Part shown: in pieces, positions 49,978-57,395 of the stretch
Layout: each line of letters starts with the position of its first letter
Position numbering within the stretch: the first letter of the stretch is position 1
DNA from: a virus
DNA length: 64,000 bases
Direction: 5' to 3' (one strand)
IMG/VR virus record: IMGVR_UViG_3300042465_006864
Location: 1 to 64,000 of that record
Made by a program: the position numbers and the translations under genes
Notes under the pieces: model-generated
Told to the model about the DNA's origin: nothing
The model's input: only the letters and a program-made list of their open reading frames with translations
The model's database searches: none

Positions 49978-50455
49978 AACATACACAGCGCCAATCACTC
50001 ATCTTGAAGACGATGAGGTGTTTGCATTTGGAGCAAACGAACAGGGCTTCCATGGCGGCGGAGCGGCAGGATATGCATCTTTTGGCGGAACGGGCAACCT
50101 TTGGCGCTCCTACAACTATCATGAACTGCCTGATGGCTGGAAAGGAAAGTGGAACGTCAAAGGCAAAATTGGTCCACAGCAAGGCACAGAGGGCAAATCA
50201 TTCGCACTTGTCACTGTAACAAGACCTGGGGCAAGAAAAAGTATCAAAGTTGACTTTAAACCACTTTTTGAATGTTGTCATCGCAATCCACAGTGGAAAT
50301 TCTACTACGCGCAATCAGGAGAAAAAGGATTAAACGGTTGGACTCCACATGAAATGGCGCAATTCGTAGTAGATAGTGGCGCGATACCTGATAATTTGTA
50401 TTTTGATGCCACTTTCGCGCCATTTATAATCGACAAACTTAAAAAAAATGAATAA
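49970..50455 (+). CDS. Macro-domain-like protein (FGxNxxGxHGxGAA family)
   Basis: 161 aa from ATG 49970. EVFAFGANEQGFHGGGAAGY (residues about 16-35) is the glycine-rich phosphate-binding signature of a phage family related to macro domains (FGSN..G.HG.GAA). GEKGLNGWTPHEMAQFVVDS and NLYFDATFAPFI follow the family end. Might bind ADP-ribose or another nucleotide and counter host signalling; that role is inference. Confidence 0.65.
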   Translation: MIKTYTAPITHLEDDEVFAFGANEQGFHGGGAAGYASFGGTGNLWRSYNYHELPDGWKGKWNVKGKIGPQQGTEGKSFALVTVTRPGARKSIKVDFKPLFECCHRNPQWKFYYAQSGEKGLNGWTPHEMAQFVVDSGAIPDNLYFDATFAPFIIDKLKKNE

Positions 50456-50771
50456 AAAAGAAATAATCCAAGAAGAACTGGCAAAAATGGTAGAAACCAA
50501 GTCAAAAAAACCGTGCCGAATCAAGTATAAAGATCAATTTTTGATTACCAGCACAAAAAAGACTGTTTGGAAGACGCTAGGTGCGGCAAAAAATGCGTTA
50601 CGGCATCATTTTGGCAATAGAGCAACAGCTTATTCCCGTGGCTATAACAGCTATCAAGAATATTATAAAAGCGTTGGCAAAACACAACCTTATAGCTACA
50701 GCGAAGTCAAGCAAAGAGAAAAAGAATTCTTTGATGCTTTATATGAAGAGGTGGAATTTGTTTTTGTGTGA
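50448..50771 (+). CDS. Hypothetical basic protein
   Basis: 107 aa, strongly basic (about 22 Lys/Arg). KKTVWKTLGAAKNALRHHFG and YKSVGKTQPYSYSEVKQREK. Likely nucleic-acid interacting by charge; unrecognised. Overlaps the macro-like gene by 8 nt. Confidence 0.5.
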   Translation: MNKKEIIQEELAKMVETKSKKPCRIKYKDQFLITSTKKTVWKTLGAAKNALRHHFGNRATAYSRGYNSYQEYYKSVGKTQPYSYSEVKQREKEFFDALYEEVEFVFV

Positions 50772-50779
50772 AAAATAAC

Positions 50780-50808
50780 TTGACAACCCGCAAAAAATCT
50801 CGTAAATT
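50780..50808 (+). promoter_or_regulatory. Early promoter
   Basis: TTGACA (50780-50785), 17 bp, TAAATT (50803-50808), then GTCGCCGC and the ATG at 50823. Confidence 0.7.
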
Positions 50809-50822
50809 GTCGCCGCAATAAT

Positions 50823-51017
50823 ATGAAACCAATCAAAGGAAAAACATATCGCCTAAAAGATGGAGATCGGATTTTAAGAGGCATTTATTCTGGTGAGGAA
50901 GATGGTTCTCCCACTATTTATAAATTTTTTATTTTCGATGATACTGATGATCGTAAATGGTTTTCAGAATCTGAAATCATCGAAGAAATACTTGAATTGC
51001 AAAAAATTATAAAATAA
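50823..51017 (+). CDS. Hypothetical protein
   Basis: 64 aa, small beta-barrel-like (YRLKDGDRILRGIYSGEEDG) with an acidic end. Near-leaderless start. Role unknown. Confidence 0.5.
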   Translation: MKPIKGKTYRLKDGDRILRGIYSGEEDGSPTIYKFFIFDDTDDRKWFSESEIIEEILELQKIIK

Positions 51018-51022
51018 AAAAT

Positions 51023-51340
51023 ATGAGAACAAAACAATTTGAATTAAACAACAGCAGCATTGCTTATGGCGAGTCAATTGAAGGGTTGATTAAGACTCTT
51101 GAGAGCCTTAACGAACGAGCAAAGGAGCAAGGAGCAATTAGCACATCTATTTATTTCTTTCCAGGAAGCGATGGGTATATAGATATTTACGGCACTCGAT
51201 ACATGACACCTGAAGAGATTGCAAAAGCTGAAGCAGACGATGCAGTCAGAAACCAAAAACAACTTGACTACGAGCGCAGACAATACGAAGCTCTTAGAGC
51301 AAAATTCGAAACAACAAAAAACGCAGACAATCAAAAATAA
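51023..51340 (+). CDS. Hypothetical protein
   Basis: 105 aa; N-terminal alpha/beta (LKTLESLNERAKEQGAIST) and C-terminal charged helix (RKQLDYERRQYEALRAKF-like). Not recognised. Confidence 0.5.
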   Translation: MRTKQFELNNSSIAYGESIEGLIKTLESLNERAKEQGAISTSIYFFPGSDGYIDIYGTRYMTPEEIAKAEADDAVRNQKQLDYERRQYEALRAKFETTKNADNQK

Positions 51341-51343
51341 ATA

Positions 51344-51371
51344 TTGACAAACTTCACAGTTTAGATACAGT
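51344..51371 (+). promoter_or_regulatory. Early promoter
   Basis: TTGACA (51344-51349), 16 bp, TACAGT (51366-51371), 14 nt before the ATG at 51386. Confidence 0.65.
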
Positions 51372-51385
51372 TCGTTTAGCACATT

Positions 51386-51766
51386 ATGACAATCACACAA
51401 CAACTTAAAGTAAAGGAATTCCCATTCATCATCAGAAATTCAAAAGGTCAAGAGGTTTACTGGGAGAACTCCGATGGATTTTGGGTAAAACGTGAATACG
51501 ATTCCAATGGTAATGAGATTTACTTCGAGAACTCTTATGGAAGTTGGGAGAAGCGTGAATACGATTCCGATAGTAATCGGATTTACTTCGAGAAATCTAA
51601 TGGATTTTGGGCAAAAAGTGAATATGATTCTAATGGTAAAGAGATTTACTGGGAGAATTCCGATAGAGAAATCATTGATAATCGTCCCAAGACAGAAATC
51701 CAAAAAGCCATTGAACTTCTCACGAAAGAAGGATTGATCGTAGATGGTAAGATTTTAAAAAACTAA
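51386..51766 (+). CDS. YD-like repeat protein, copy 1
   Basis: 126 aa. Four copies of a 20-21-residue repeat, xxYWENSDGFWVKREYDSNG with IY(F/W)E(N/K)S, span residues about 20-95; an N-terminal KVKEFPFIIRNSKGQE and a C-terminal helix RPKTEIQKAIELLTKEGLIV frame them. Repeats recall YD repeats of Rhs/toxin proteins but are shorter. Tandem paralogue follows at 51786. Role unknown; possibly a protein- or sugar-binding adaptor. Confidence 0.6.
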   Translation: MTITQQLKVKEFPFIIRNSKGQEVYWENSDGFWVKREYDSNGNEIYFENSYGSWEKREYDSDSNRIYFEKSNGFWAKSEYDSNGKEIYWENSDREIIDNRPKTEIQKAIELLTKEGLIVDGKILKN

Positions 51767-51785
51767 GATACAATCATAACATAAT

Positions 51786-52169
51786 ATGAAAACAATAGCA
51801 CAACAACTTAATGTAAAGGAATTCCCATTCATCATCAGAAATTCAAAAGGTCAAGAGATTTACTGGGAGAACTCAGATGGACGTTGGCATAAACGTGAAT
51901 ACGATTCCAAAGGTAATCAGATTTACTACGAGAACTCTTATGGAAGTTGGGAGAAGCGTGAATACGATTCTAAGGGTAATCAGATTTACTTCGAGAACTC
52001 TAATGGATACTGGGCAAAAAGTGAATACGATTCCAAAGGTAAAGATATTTACTACGAGAACTCTAATGGAACAGTCATTGATAATCGCCCGAAAACAGAA
52101 ATCCAAAAGGCAATCGAACTTTTGACAAAAGAAGGATTGCTGGTAGATGGAAAGATTTTAAAACAATAA
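51786..52169 (+). CDS. YD-like repeat protein, copy 2
   Basis: 127 aa, about 80% identical at DNA level to 51386-51766 and same architecture: four repeats of (Y/F)(W/Y)ENS(D/Y/N)G..KREYDSKGNQIY, same N- and C-terminal segments. Recent tandem duplication. Separated by 19 nt, without a clear own promoter. Confidence 0.6.
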   Translation: MKTIAQQLNVKEFPFIIRNSKGQEIYWENSDGRWHKREYDSKGNQIYYENSYGSWEKREYDSKGNQIYFENSNGYWAKSEYDSKGKDIYYENSNGTVIDNRPKTEIQKAIELLTKEGLLVDGKILKQ

Positions 52170-52177
52170 AAACAAGC

Positions 52178-52735
52178 ATGAAACTATTCTGGGACATTGA
52201 TGAAACGCTGATTCACTCTCGCGCTTACATTCACGAAAAATACAAACACACATTCATTGTTGATGTTTACGACGAACTCTACTATACTTGTGTAAGACCC
52301 TGCGCGAAACAAGTGATTGAATACAGCCGCGAAGTATTCGGGGCAGATAATGTATATATCCTCACCGCTGCCGCAGAGCTTTACGCTCAACGCATCAATA
52401 AACTAGCGAAATGGAACTTCCCCGAAGATCATATCATTGGGCGCGAAACAACTGAGCGTTACTGCATCAATATACCAAGCCTGTATGGTAGCGACACTTT
52501 CGTAAGCGAACATCCTTTGGCTAATAAAAACAACCTTTTAATTGATAATTTATTTCCGCCATTTAATCATGAAAAGACATCATTAATGTTGATTAATCAA
52601 AAAAATTACTTGACAGTCGAAGACTATATTGGTAATAATCTTGACGACGACATCTTCAGAGATAAAGTGAAACATTTTATGGATGATGCGCTGAACCGTT
52701 ACGCTGACAATTTAATAGAACAACAAAAACAATGA
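52178..52735 (+). CDS. HAD-like phosphatase (NIF/FCP-type)
   Basis: 185 aa. MKLFWDIDETLIHSRAYI has the DxDxT motif at Asp6/Asp8; VYILTAAAELYAQRINKLA is motif II (ILTA.... with Thr) and NNLLIDNLFP is motif III/IV with Asp. Fits an NLI-interacting-factor-like or PNK-phosphatase-like HAD. A role in removing RNA 3'-phosphates together with the RNA ligase and P-loop kinase is a possible inference, not shown. ATGA overlap with the next gene. Confidence 0.7.
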   Translation: MKLFWDIDETLIHSRAYIHEKYKHTFIVDVYDELYYTCVRPCAKQVIEYSREVFGADNVYILTAAAELYAQRINKLAKWNFPEDHIIGRETTERYCINIPSLYGSDTFVSEHPLANKNNLLIDNLFPPFNHEKTSLMLINQKNYLTVEDYIGNNLDDDIFRDKVKHFMDDALNRYADNLIEQQKQ

Positions 52736-53088
52736 AAATCGGAGACACAATAACATGCATAGACACTTGCTATGCGCAAGAACTTATAGATGGTGGTGAG
52801 TATCGTATTGTCGATATTAACGAACGTGGCAACCTTCAAATCCAAACGATTGAAGATTATCAAACTTTATCCTATTACTACGATCCTGATAGATTTGAAC
52901 TAATCGTTGATGACGAGACGACTATCTCTAATGAGATTGTAGTTGATTTTGGCGGCATCAAGATTAGGCTTTATGATGATCGTTCTGTTTTATTTGGTGG
53001 CTCAGTGCCAACTATCGGATGTTCCGATAAAGAGATTGATAACCTCATTCGCGCTCTTCTCGCTTTTCGCAACGGTGAAACTTATTAA
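52732..53088 (+). CDS. Hypothetical protein
   Basis: 118 aa. First 60 residues resemble a small beta-barrel of the kind in phage SH3-like proteins (GDTITCIDTCYAQELIDGGE, YRIVDINERG); acidic C-terminus. Unrecognised. Confidence 0.55.
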   Translation: MKIGDTITCIDTCYAQELIDGGEYRIVDINERGNLQIQTIEDYQTLSYYYDPDRFELIVDDETTISNEIVVDFGGIKIRLYDDRSVLFGGSVPTIGCSDKEIDNLIRALLAFRNGETY

Positions 53089-53108
53089 ACAATAAATAAA
53101 TAAATAAA

Positions 53109-53393
53109 ATGAATTATACAAACGAACAAATTAAAAAACCATCTCCTAATAGCAACATTAAAGACGTAATGGAAGAGTTGCATCACAACATTATGATAAA
53201 TCGAGAACTTATAGCTATTCTGGAAGACCGAACGCTTCCGATTCGCCTTGAGAGTCCGACAGTAGCTACAACAACTTCTGATAAACCGTACCCTCCTCTT
53301 TCCGCAATCGAAGCATCTATTTGGGATTATAAAGAAACAGTTCAGCGAAACAATAACGCGATAAATCACATTCTTGAAACTTTGCGACTTTAA
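53109..53393 (+). CDS. Hypothetical protein
   Basis: 94 aa, helical, with a central Thr/Ser-rich hinge (SPTVATTTSDKPYPPLSAIE). Two coiled-coil-like helices flank it. Unknown role. Confidence 0.5.
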   Translation: MNYTNEQIKKPSPNSNIKDVMEELHHNIMINRELIAILEDRTLPIRLESPTVATTTSDKPYPPLSAIEASIWDYKETVQRNNNAINHILETLRL

Positions 53394-53396
53394 TAC

Positions 53397-53675
53397 ATGA
53401 AATTACAAACAGTCGCAGAAGTAGCTGCCATTGAAGGCAGTTGGGACACAAAAGCTTTGCGTATGACAGATCACGCGCAAAAACTCGAAAGTAAATCTCT
53501 TTTGGCGTTGGCGACTCTCAACTTATTAGTGGATGCAGTTGAACAGGCTATTGAGTTTGGCGATTGGAAAGTTGATGGGCGTTGTGATCCTGATATGGTG
53601 CTATCGTGCGCAAGAGACTTACTATTTGACAATGGATATGAAAAAAGTCTTGACACGCTAGCACAAGAAGTGTAA
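53397..53675 (+). CDS. Hypothetical protein
   Basis: 92 aa, all-helical, soluble, two Cys (GRCDPDMVLSCARDLLF). Its last codon and stop (GTG TAA) are part of the late-like motif before the structured RNA. Not recognised. Confidence 0.5.
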   Translation: MKLQTVAEVAAIEGSWDTKALRMTDHAQKLESKSLLALATLNLLVDAVEQAIEFGDWKVDGRCDPDMVLSCARDLLFDNGYEKSLDTLAQEV

Positions 53676-53678
53676 TAA
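53669..53678 (+). promoter_or_regulatory. Late-type promoter motif at the end of a coding gene
   Basis: AGTGTAATAA overlaps the last codon and stop of 53397-53675 and would start RNA at about 53684. Same motif as before virion genes; because it is also coding, chance is possible. Confidence 0.4.
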
Positions 53679-53681
53679 TCT

Positions 53682-53985
53682 TCTGGCGCTGACATACCGC
53701 TTAGTATGTCCCTACACTCGCGTTCATTGCATTGAGGGCTAAGATGCACTCCCAGAGGGGTGCATTGACGAAGGCAGCACCAGACTAGGCATAGTTTAAG
53801 AGCCTTACGAACTTGAGCGACCTGAACAGTGGATGCGAGTGTGGGAAACCATAAAAGAACTAGCGCTAACATCAGATAAGCGTACTATGAGCTTACGAAG
53901 GCTAGCTTAAAAATTCGTGGCAAGTAAATGTAGGGAAATTGTCTGGTTGACTGTCGTGAACAGAGCGACTTAAACTTTCTAATAA
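53682..53985 (+). ncRNA. Large structured RNA of unknown class (or long leader of the glycosyltransferase gene)
   Basis: About 300 nt with no plus-strand coding frame. Strong helices: GACATAC/GTATGTC (53691-53697 with 53704-53710, 6-nt loop); an 11-bp long-range helix CCTACACTCGC/GCGAGTGTGGG (53711-53721 with 53835-53845); a 9-bp hairpin ATGCACTCC/GGGGTGCAT (53744-53752 with 53757-53765); AGGC/GCCT (53787-53790 with 53802-53805); CTAGC/GCTAG further 3'. GC content is clearly above the surroundings. Either an independent ncRNA or a 5' leader of the gene at 53988. Not recognised as a known family. Confidence 0.55.
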
Positions 53986-53987
53986 AT

Positions 53988-55826
53988 ATGATTAAAAATA
54001 TATTAGTATATTCTTCCGTTGGAGACATTTGCACATTCTTTCCGATGTGGAAACACGATAAAATTCAATACGCTTTCAATTACTACGGCAACAATACAGA
54101 GCGAAAAGAGCATATTAAATCATGCTGCGACTACTTTAGCCACATAAAAGGCACGAAGTTTAATTTGTTTTCAAAATTATTTGGGACACTGCCTCTATTT
54201 GATTACTATGTATTGCTCGACGACGATCTTAATCTCACAGGCGCAGATATTATGCAAATGGTTGAGAAAATGGACGCTTTAGGCTACGGTGTAGGATCGC
54301 CATCACATTCTCCAGAGGGAAGCATGTCGTGGTCTATCATGAAGACTCAAGACAGCAGCGAATACCGAAGCGTCGATTTTGTTGAAATGACTGGCGTTAT
54401 TTTTAATCAACAAGAAATGAAAAGATTTTTGGATGCTTATACTCCTTACGCCGATCAAATGGTTGGTTTTGGCGTGGATTATATCATTCATAGCGTTTGC
54501 AATAAGCCGTTTGTTATTTTTGACAACGTATCAGTGGTAAATCCAACCAATGAACAAAAGGGAATCAAACAACAAGAAATAGAAACATATTTATCGGGGC
54601 AAAGTGATAGAGATATGTGGGAAAAAGTTCTTGCCGATCCTAACAATAGTTTTGTAGCTTATTCGCCGAAAACAATTAGCCTCAAAAAGAGAAAGACTGT
54701 CCCGAAAGTCAACATTGACAGCTTTTTAAAATCATTAAAAAAGAAAAAAGTACACGCCTTTCAATCTTTAGCGTCAGCTACTAAAAAGCGACTAGAGCAG
54801 CATGGATTGATTGTTGATTATATCAGTAACCAAAGCGGTCATCGCAAACCTGATTCTGATGTTTTAGTTATAGATTTCAATACAGCGTCTTTTGGAAAAG
54901 ATTGCGAGAGCGTTAATCAACACAAATACAAATACAAAAAAATTCTTTTAATAGGTTTTTTGGTTACGGATTACAACGGTCATGATTATAGTGATGACTT
55001 GGCTAAATTACCCCAACACACAATAGTCGAGGCGTTGGATGATTATAGCGATAGATTTTATAGCAAATTTCTATTAGGTCAATTTGTTGGCACACCAGAT
55101 GATGTCACGAATAAAGTCAGTGTTGTTTGCGCTTGCATGAATCGTAACGATGTTTTGCGAGTCAACATAACTTCTTGGCTGCATTTTTCGGAAGTTGGAG
55201 AGATTGTTGTTGTTGATTGGAGCAGCGATCAGCCTTTAGACTATCTAACAACACTAGACCCAAGAATCAAAGTAATAAGAGTAGACGGTCAAAAGCAATT
55301 TAATATATCACAGGCATTTAACTTAGCGATAGATAATGCAAGCTTAGAATACGTATTGAAATTAGACACTGATTACTTTTTAAATCCGTATTATAATTTT
55401 TTTAAACATCATCCAATGAATTCTGAGGTATTTTACGCAGGAAATTGGAATATCGACTCAGAGCTTCCCGCACCTATATTTCAACATTTGGCTGGATTGT
55501 GCTACGTTCAGAGAGATGTGCTAGCGTCAATCAACGGATATAACGAACATTTTTCGGGCTATGGTTATGATGATGCTGATTTACGCATTCGATTACAAAG
55601 TGTTCATGTTGGTAAATTGCTTCCAATTAAATACGATTACAGTATTATGCACATACCTCACGCAAGCTCGCTGAGAATAGCTCACTACATCGACAGTCAA
55701 TACAACGTATCAAACAACAAAGAAACTGCAAAAAACATGGGCATCGCTCCAAACAGAGTAAGATCGTGGACGATAAAAAATACACAAAACCCCAATTATT
55801 TTCTTGCACACGATCCAACTCTGTGA
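53988..55826 (+). CDS. Two-domain glycosyltransferase
   Basis: 612 aa. Residues about 1-230 hold a first GT-A domain with a DDD metal motif in YYVLLDDDLNLTGADIMQ (about 73-90). Residues about 375-600 form a second GT2-type domain: VVCACMNRNDVLRVNITSWL, VVDWSSDQP, AFNLAIDNASLEYVLKLDTD with DTD, and NGYNEHFSGYGYDDADLRIR, the ending of GT27-like galactosyltransferases. Substrate unknown, possibly the same glycan as the GT4/GT9 proteins. Directly follows the structured RNA. Confidence 0.75.
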   Translation: MIKNILVYSSVGDICTFFPMWKHDKIQYAFNYYGNNTERKEHIKSCCDYFSHIKGTKFNLFSKLFGTLPLFDYYVLLDDDLNLTGADIMQMVEKMDALGYGVGSPSHSPEGSMSWSIMKTQDSSEYRSVDFVEMTGVIFNQQEMKRFLDAYTPYADQMVGFGVDYIIHSVCNKPFVIFDNVSVVNPTNEQKGIKQQEIETYLSGQSDRDMWEKVLADPNNSFVAYSPKTISLKKRKTVPKVNIDSFLKSLKKKKVHAFQSLASATKKRLEQHGLIVDYISNQSGHRKPDSDVLVIDFNTASFGKDCESVNQHKYKYKKILLIGFLVTDYNGHDYSDDLAKLPQHTIVEALDDYSDRFYSKFLLGQFVGTPDDVTNKVSVVCACMNRNDVLRVNITSWLHFSEVGEIVVVDWSSDQPLDYLTTLDPRIKVIRVDGQKQFNISQAFNLAIDNASLEYVLKLDTDYFLNPYYNFFKHHPMNSEVFYAGNWNIDSELPAPIFQHLAGLCYVQRDVLASINGYNEHFSGYGYDDADLRIRLQSVHVGKLLPIKYDYSIMHIPHASSLRIAHYIDSQYNVSNNKETAKNMGIAPNRVRSWTIKNTQNPNYFLAHDPTL

Positions 55827-55832
55827 TATAGT
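55804..55832 (+). promoter_or_regulatory. Early promoter
   Basis: TTGCAC (55804-55809), 17 bp, TATAGT (55827-55832), 23 nt before the ATG at 55856; lies over the end of the glycosyltransferase gene. Confidence 0.55.
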
Positions 55833-55855
55833 CAGCACACGAACATATAAACACA

Positions 55856-56146
55856 ATGATTAAAAACATTACAGCAGAAGAAATTAAAACAACATACCGC
55901 GACAATCATGGATTCGCATTTGTTTCGGCGCAACCAGTTTCTGACGATGCAATCTATCGACTGGCAGATTCATTGATTCAATTCAACATTGCGACTAAAC
56001 ATCCTATTGTCGTGACACGTTATCAACAAGGCGTGGTTTTTATTTACGATGATTTCGACGCTCCTAAGTTTTTCGCTAAGGCGCAATTTGCAGAGCAGGT
56101 GCTTGGTATTTGCAAAATAGTTCCATTTTTGGAGTATGTGAAGTAA
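55856..56146 (+). CDS. Hypothetical protein
   Basis: 96 aa, alpha/beta, CKIVPFLEYVK end. IKTTYRDNHGFAFVSAQPVS and DFDAPKFFAKAQFAEQVLGI. No family recognised. Followed by the tRNA-like element. Confidence 0.55.
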   Translation: MIKNITAEEIKTTYRDNHGFAFVSAQPVSDDAIYRLADSLIQFNIATKHPIVVTRYQQGVVFIYDDFDAPKFFAKAQFAEQVLGICKIVPFLEYVK

Positions 56147-56153
56147 CAATTTT

Positions 56154-56308
56154 GAGCGTGTGGCGGAATTAGACGCAGTGGGTTCGACTCCCACCTCCTC
56201 CATTCTTGGAGAGACGAGAAACGGACGAGACTAACAGGTGAGAGTCCAGTGCTTCCATTTCGGGGGCAGCGTTAGTCATGCAGGTAATCAATCCTGCCAC
56301 GCTCGCCA
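56154..56308 (+). tRNA. Large tRNA-like element with serine features
   Basis: 155 nt. Acceptor GAGCGTG (56154-56160) pairs perfectly with CACGCTC (56298-56304), followed by G and an encoded CCA. Next comes a Leu/Ser-type D arm (GGCGGAATTAGACGC) and GTGGG-TTCGACT-CCCAC, which can be read as an anticodon arm with CGA (Ser). A stem GCAGG/CCTGC abuts the 3' acceptor as the T arm, with an atypical loop TAATCAAT. About 83 nt lie between, ten times a normal variable loop. G73 and a long variable region are serine marks. Could instead be a rearranged or intron-bearing tRNA, or a tmRNA-like molecule. Confidence 0.45.
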
Positions 56309-56339
56309 ATTAAAAATAATAAAAACAATAAAAAAACAA

Positions 56340-56528
56340 ATGAAGTCAATTGATCTTGCGATGGCGTTTATCTCTTTAGCTCTAATAGCTATATTTGGGA
56401 CTTGTATGGCAATGTTTGGAGCTGATGAAGTGGCAAGTCTACGAAAGCAAGCTATAGAACGTGGACATGCTGAATACGTGGTAGACTCAAATGGAAAAAT
56501 AACTTGGCAATGGAAGGATGCAAAATGA
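56340..56528 (+). CDS. Small membrane protein
   Basis: 62 aa from ATG 56340; one helix about 5-25 (DLAMAFISLALIAIFGTCMA) then a charged tail (YVVDSNGKITWQWKDAK). Coupled to the next membrane gene by ATGA. Unknown role. Confidence 0.5.
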   Translation: MKSIDLAMAFISLALIAIFGTCMAMFGADEVASLRKQAIERGHAEYVVDSNGKITWQWKDAK

Positions 56529-56746
56529 TGAATGTTAGTGTAATTGATGTTTTTTATAGCATTGTGATTCTTGCGCTATTTATTATAATTTTTAGGAACG
56601 CAATAGATAAAACGCATCAACTTTCGCATGATTTCAAAAAATTAACAGAGCTTGAAAAAGAATTAGAGACGCGAGATCTGAATCAAGCTGAGCGTGAGGA
56701 ATTAAAAAAAGAACTGGCCGCATTTGGCATAAAAAGCTATGACTGA
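56525..56746 (+). CDS. Membrane-anchored coiled-coil protein
   Basis: 73 aa. N-terminal helix about 7-24 (DVFYSIVILALFIIIF), then a charged coiled coil (LTELEKELETRDLNQAEREE). Architecture resembles phage Rz-type spanins only loosely; no partner with a lipoprotein signal is adjacent, so it is left unassigned. Overlaps the next gene by 8 nt. Confidence 0.5.
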   Translation: MMNVSVIDVFYSIVILALFIIIFRNAIDKTHQLSHDFKKLTELEKELETRDLNQAEREELKKELAAFGIKSYD

Positions 56747-57107
56747 CCTAGAAATCAACGCCGCAATTGCAGAATCATTAGGCTACATGGACATTTACCG
56801 TTGTGGACAAAGTGGTAAACGCACTGAGCAGGGACTGTTGCACGGCAAACTGCTTTGCGGCACTCTGGATCAGCCGTCAATAAACTATGGGCGCGAGTAT
56901 GAGTTTATCAAACGATACACGCATTGTCTCAACGCGATGCACGAAGCTATGCTTGCGCACCCTCGCAAAGACCTGCTAAGAAAATTCCTATACTTGGAAG
57001 TATTAGAAGACCCAACAAACACAACAAACGAACCAGCATGGGCAACAGCTAAACAGTGGGCAACGGCTTACGTAAAATCATTAGGAAAGTGGAGCTACAA
57101 TGACTAA
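56739..57107 (+). CDS. Phage ABA-sandwich domain protein
   Basis: 122 aa. DLEINAAIAESLGYMDIYRC at the N-terminus and YTHCLNAMHEAMLAHPRKDL in the middle are the blocks of the Phage_ABA_S family (alpha-beta-alpha sandwich), frequent in tailed phages. Function unknown. Confidence 0.7.
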   Translation: MTDLEINAAIAESLGYMDIYRCGQSGKRTEQGLLHGKLLCGTLDQPSINYGREYEFIKRYTHCLNAMHEAMLAHPRKDLLRKFLYLEVLEDPTNTTNEPAWATAKQWATAYVKSLGKWSYND

Positions 57108-57128
57108 TAAACAAAAAAGAAATAAACT

Positions 57129-57395
57129 ATGAACTACCCATTTTACGAACCTGTAACTATTAGCATCCCAGAGCAAGACCTAAGAAACATTCTTGATTGC
57201 TTAGAGTCGGGGTTAGAAAGCTCACAAGAACTACTGATACAACACGATGTCAATTTCGGGCGCACAACCAAAAAAAATAAAATGCTCGCCAACATTCTGG
57301 AATCAGAAATCGAGCGTACAAAATCATCAATCACATTACTAAAAAATTCAATTGGAGCAGCGGAACAAATAATTAAAAATTACAAAAAACAATGA
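57129..57395 (+). CDS. Hypothetical helical protein
   Basis: 88 aa, helical; LRNILDCLESGLESSQELLI and ESEIERTKSSITLLKNSIG form a likely coiled-coil hairpin. Overlaps the next start (ATGA). Role unknown. Confidence 0.5.
   Translation: MNYPFYEPVTISIPEQDLRNILDCLESGLESSQELLIQHDVNFGRTTKKNKMLANILESEIERTKSSITLLKNSIGAAEQIIKNYKKQ

Noticed and set aside
51440-52106. Minus-strand frames with repeats
   Set aside because: Mirror images of the YD-like repeat genes; they repeat only because the sense genes do.
53471-53872. 133-codon minus-strand frame over the structured RNA
   Set aside because: It covers the antisense of both the 53397 gene and the structured region, has a repetitive low-information protein and no promoter.
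56154-56308. tmRNA
   Set aside because: No tag-like reading frame ending in a stop and no standard tmRNA T loop at the 3' end; kept only as tRNA-like.
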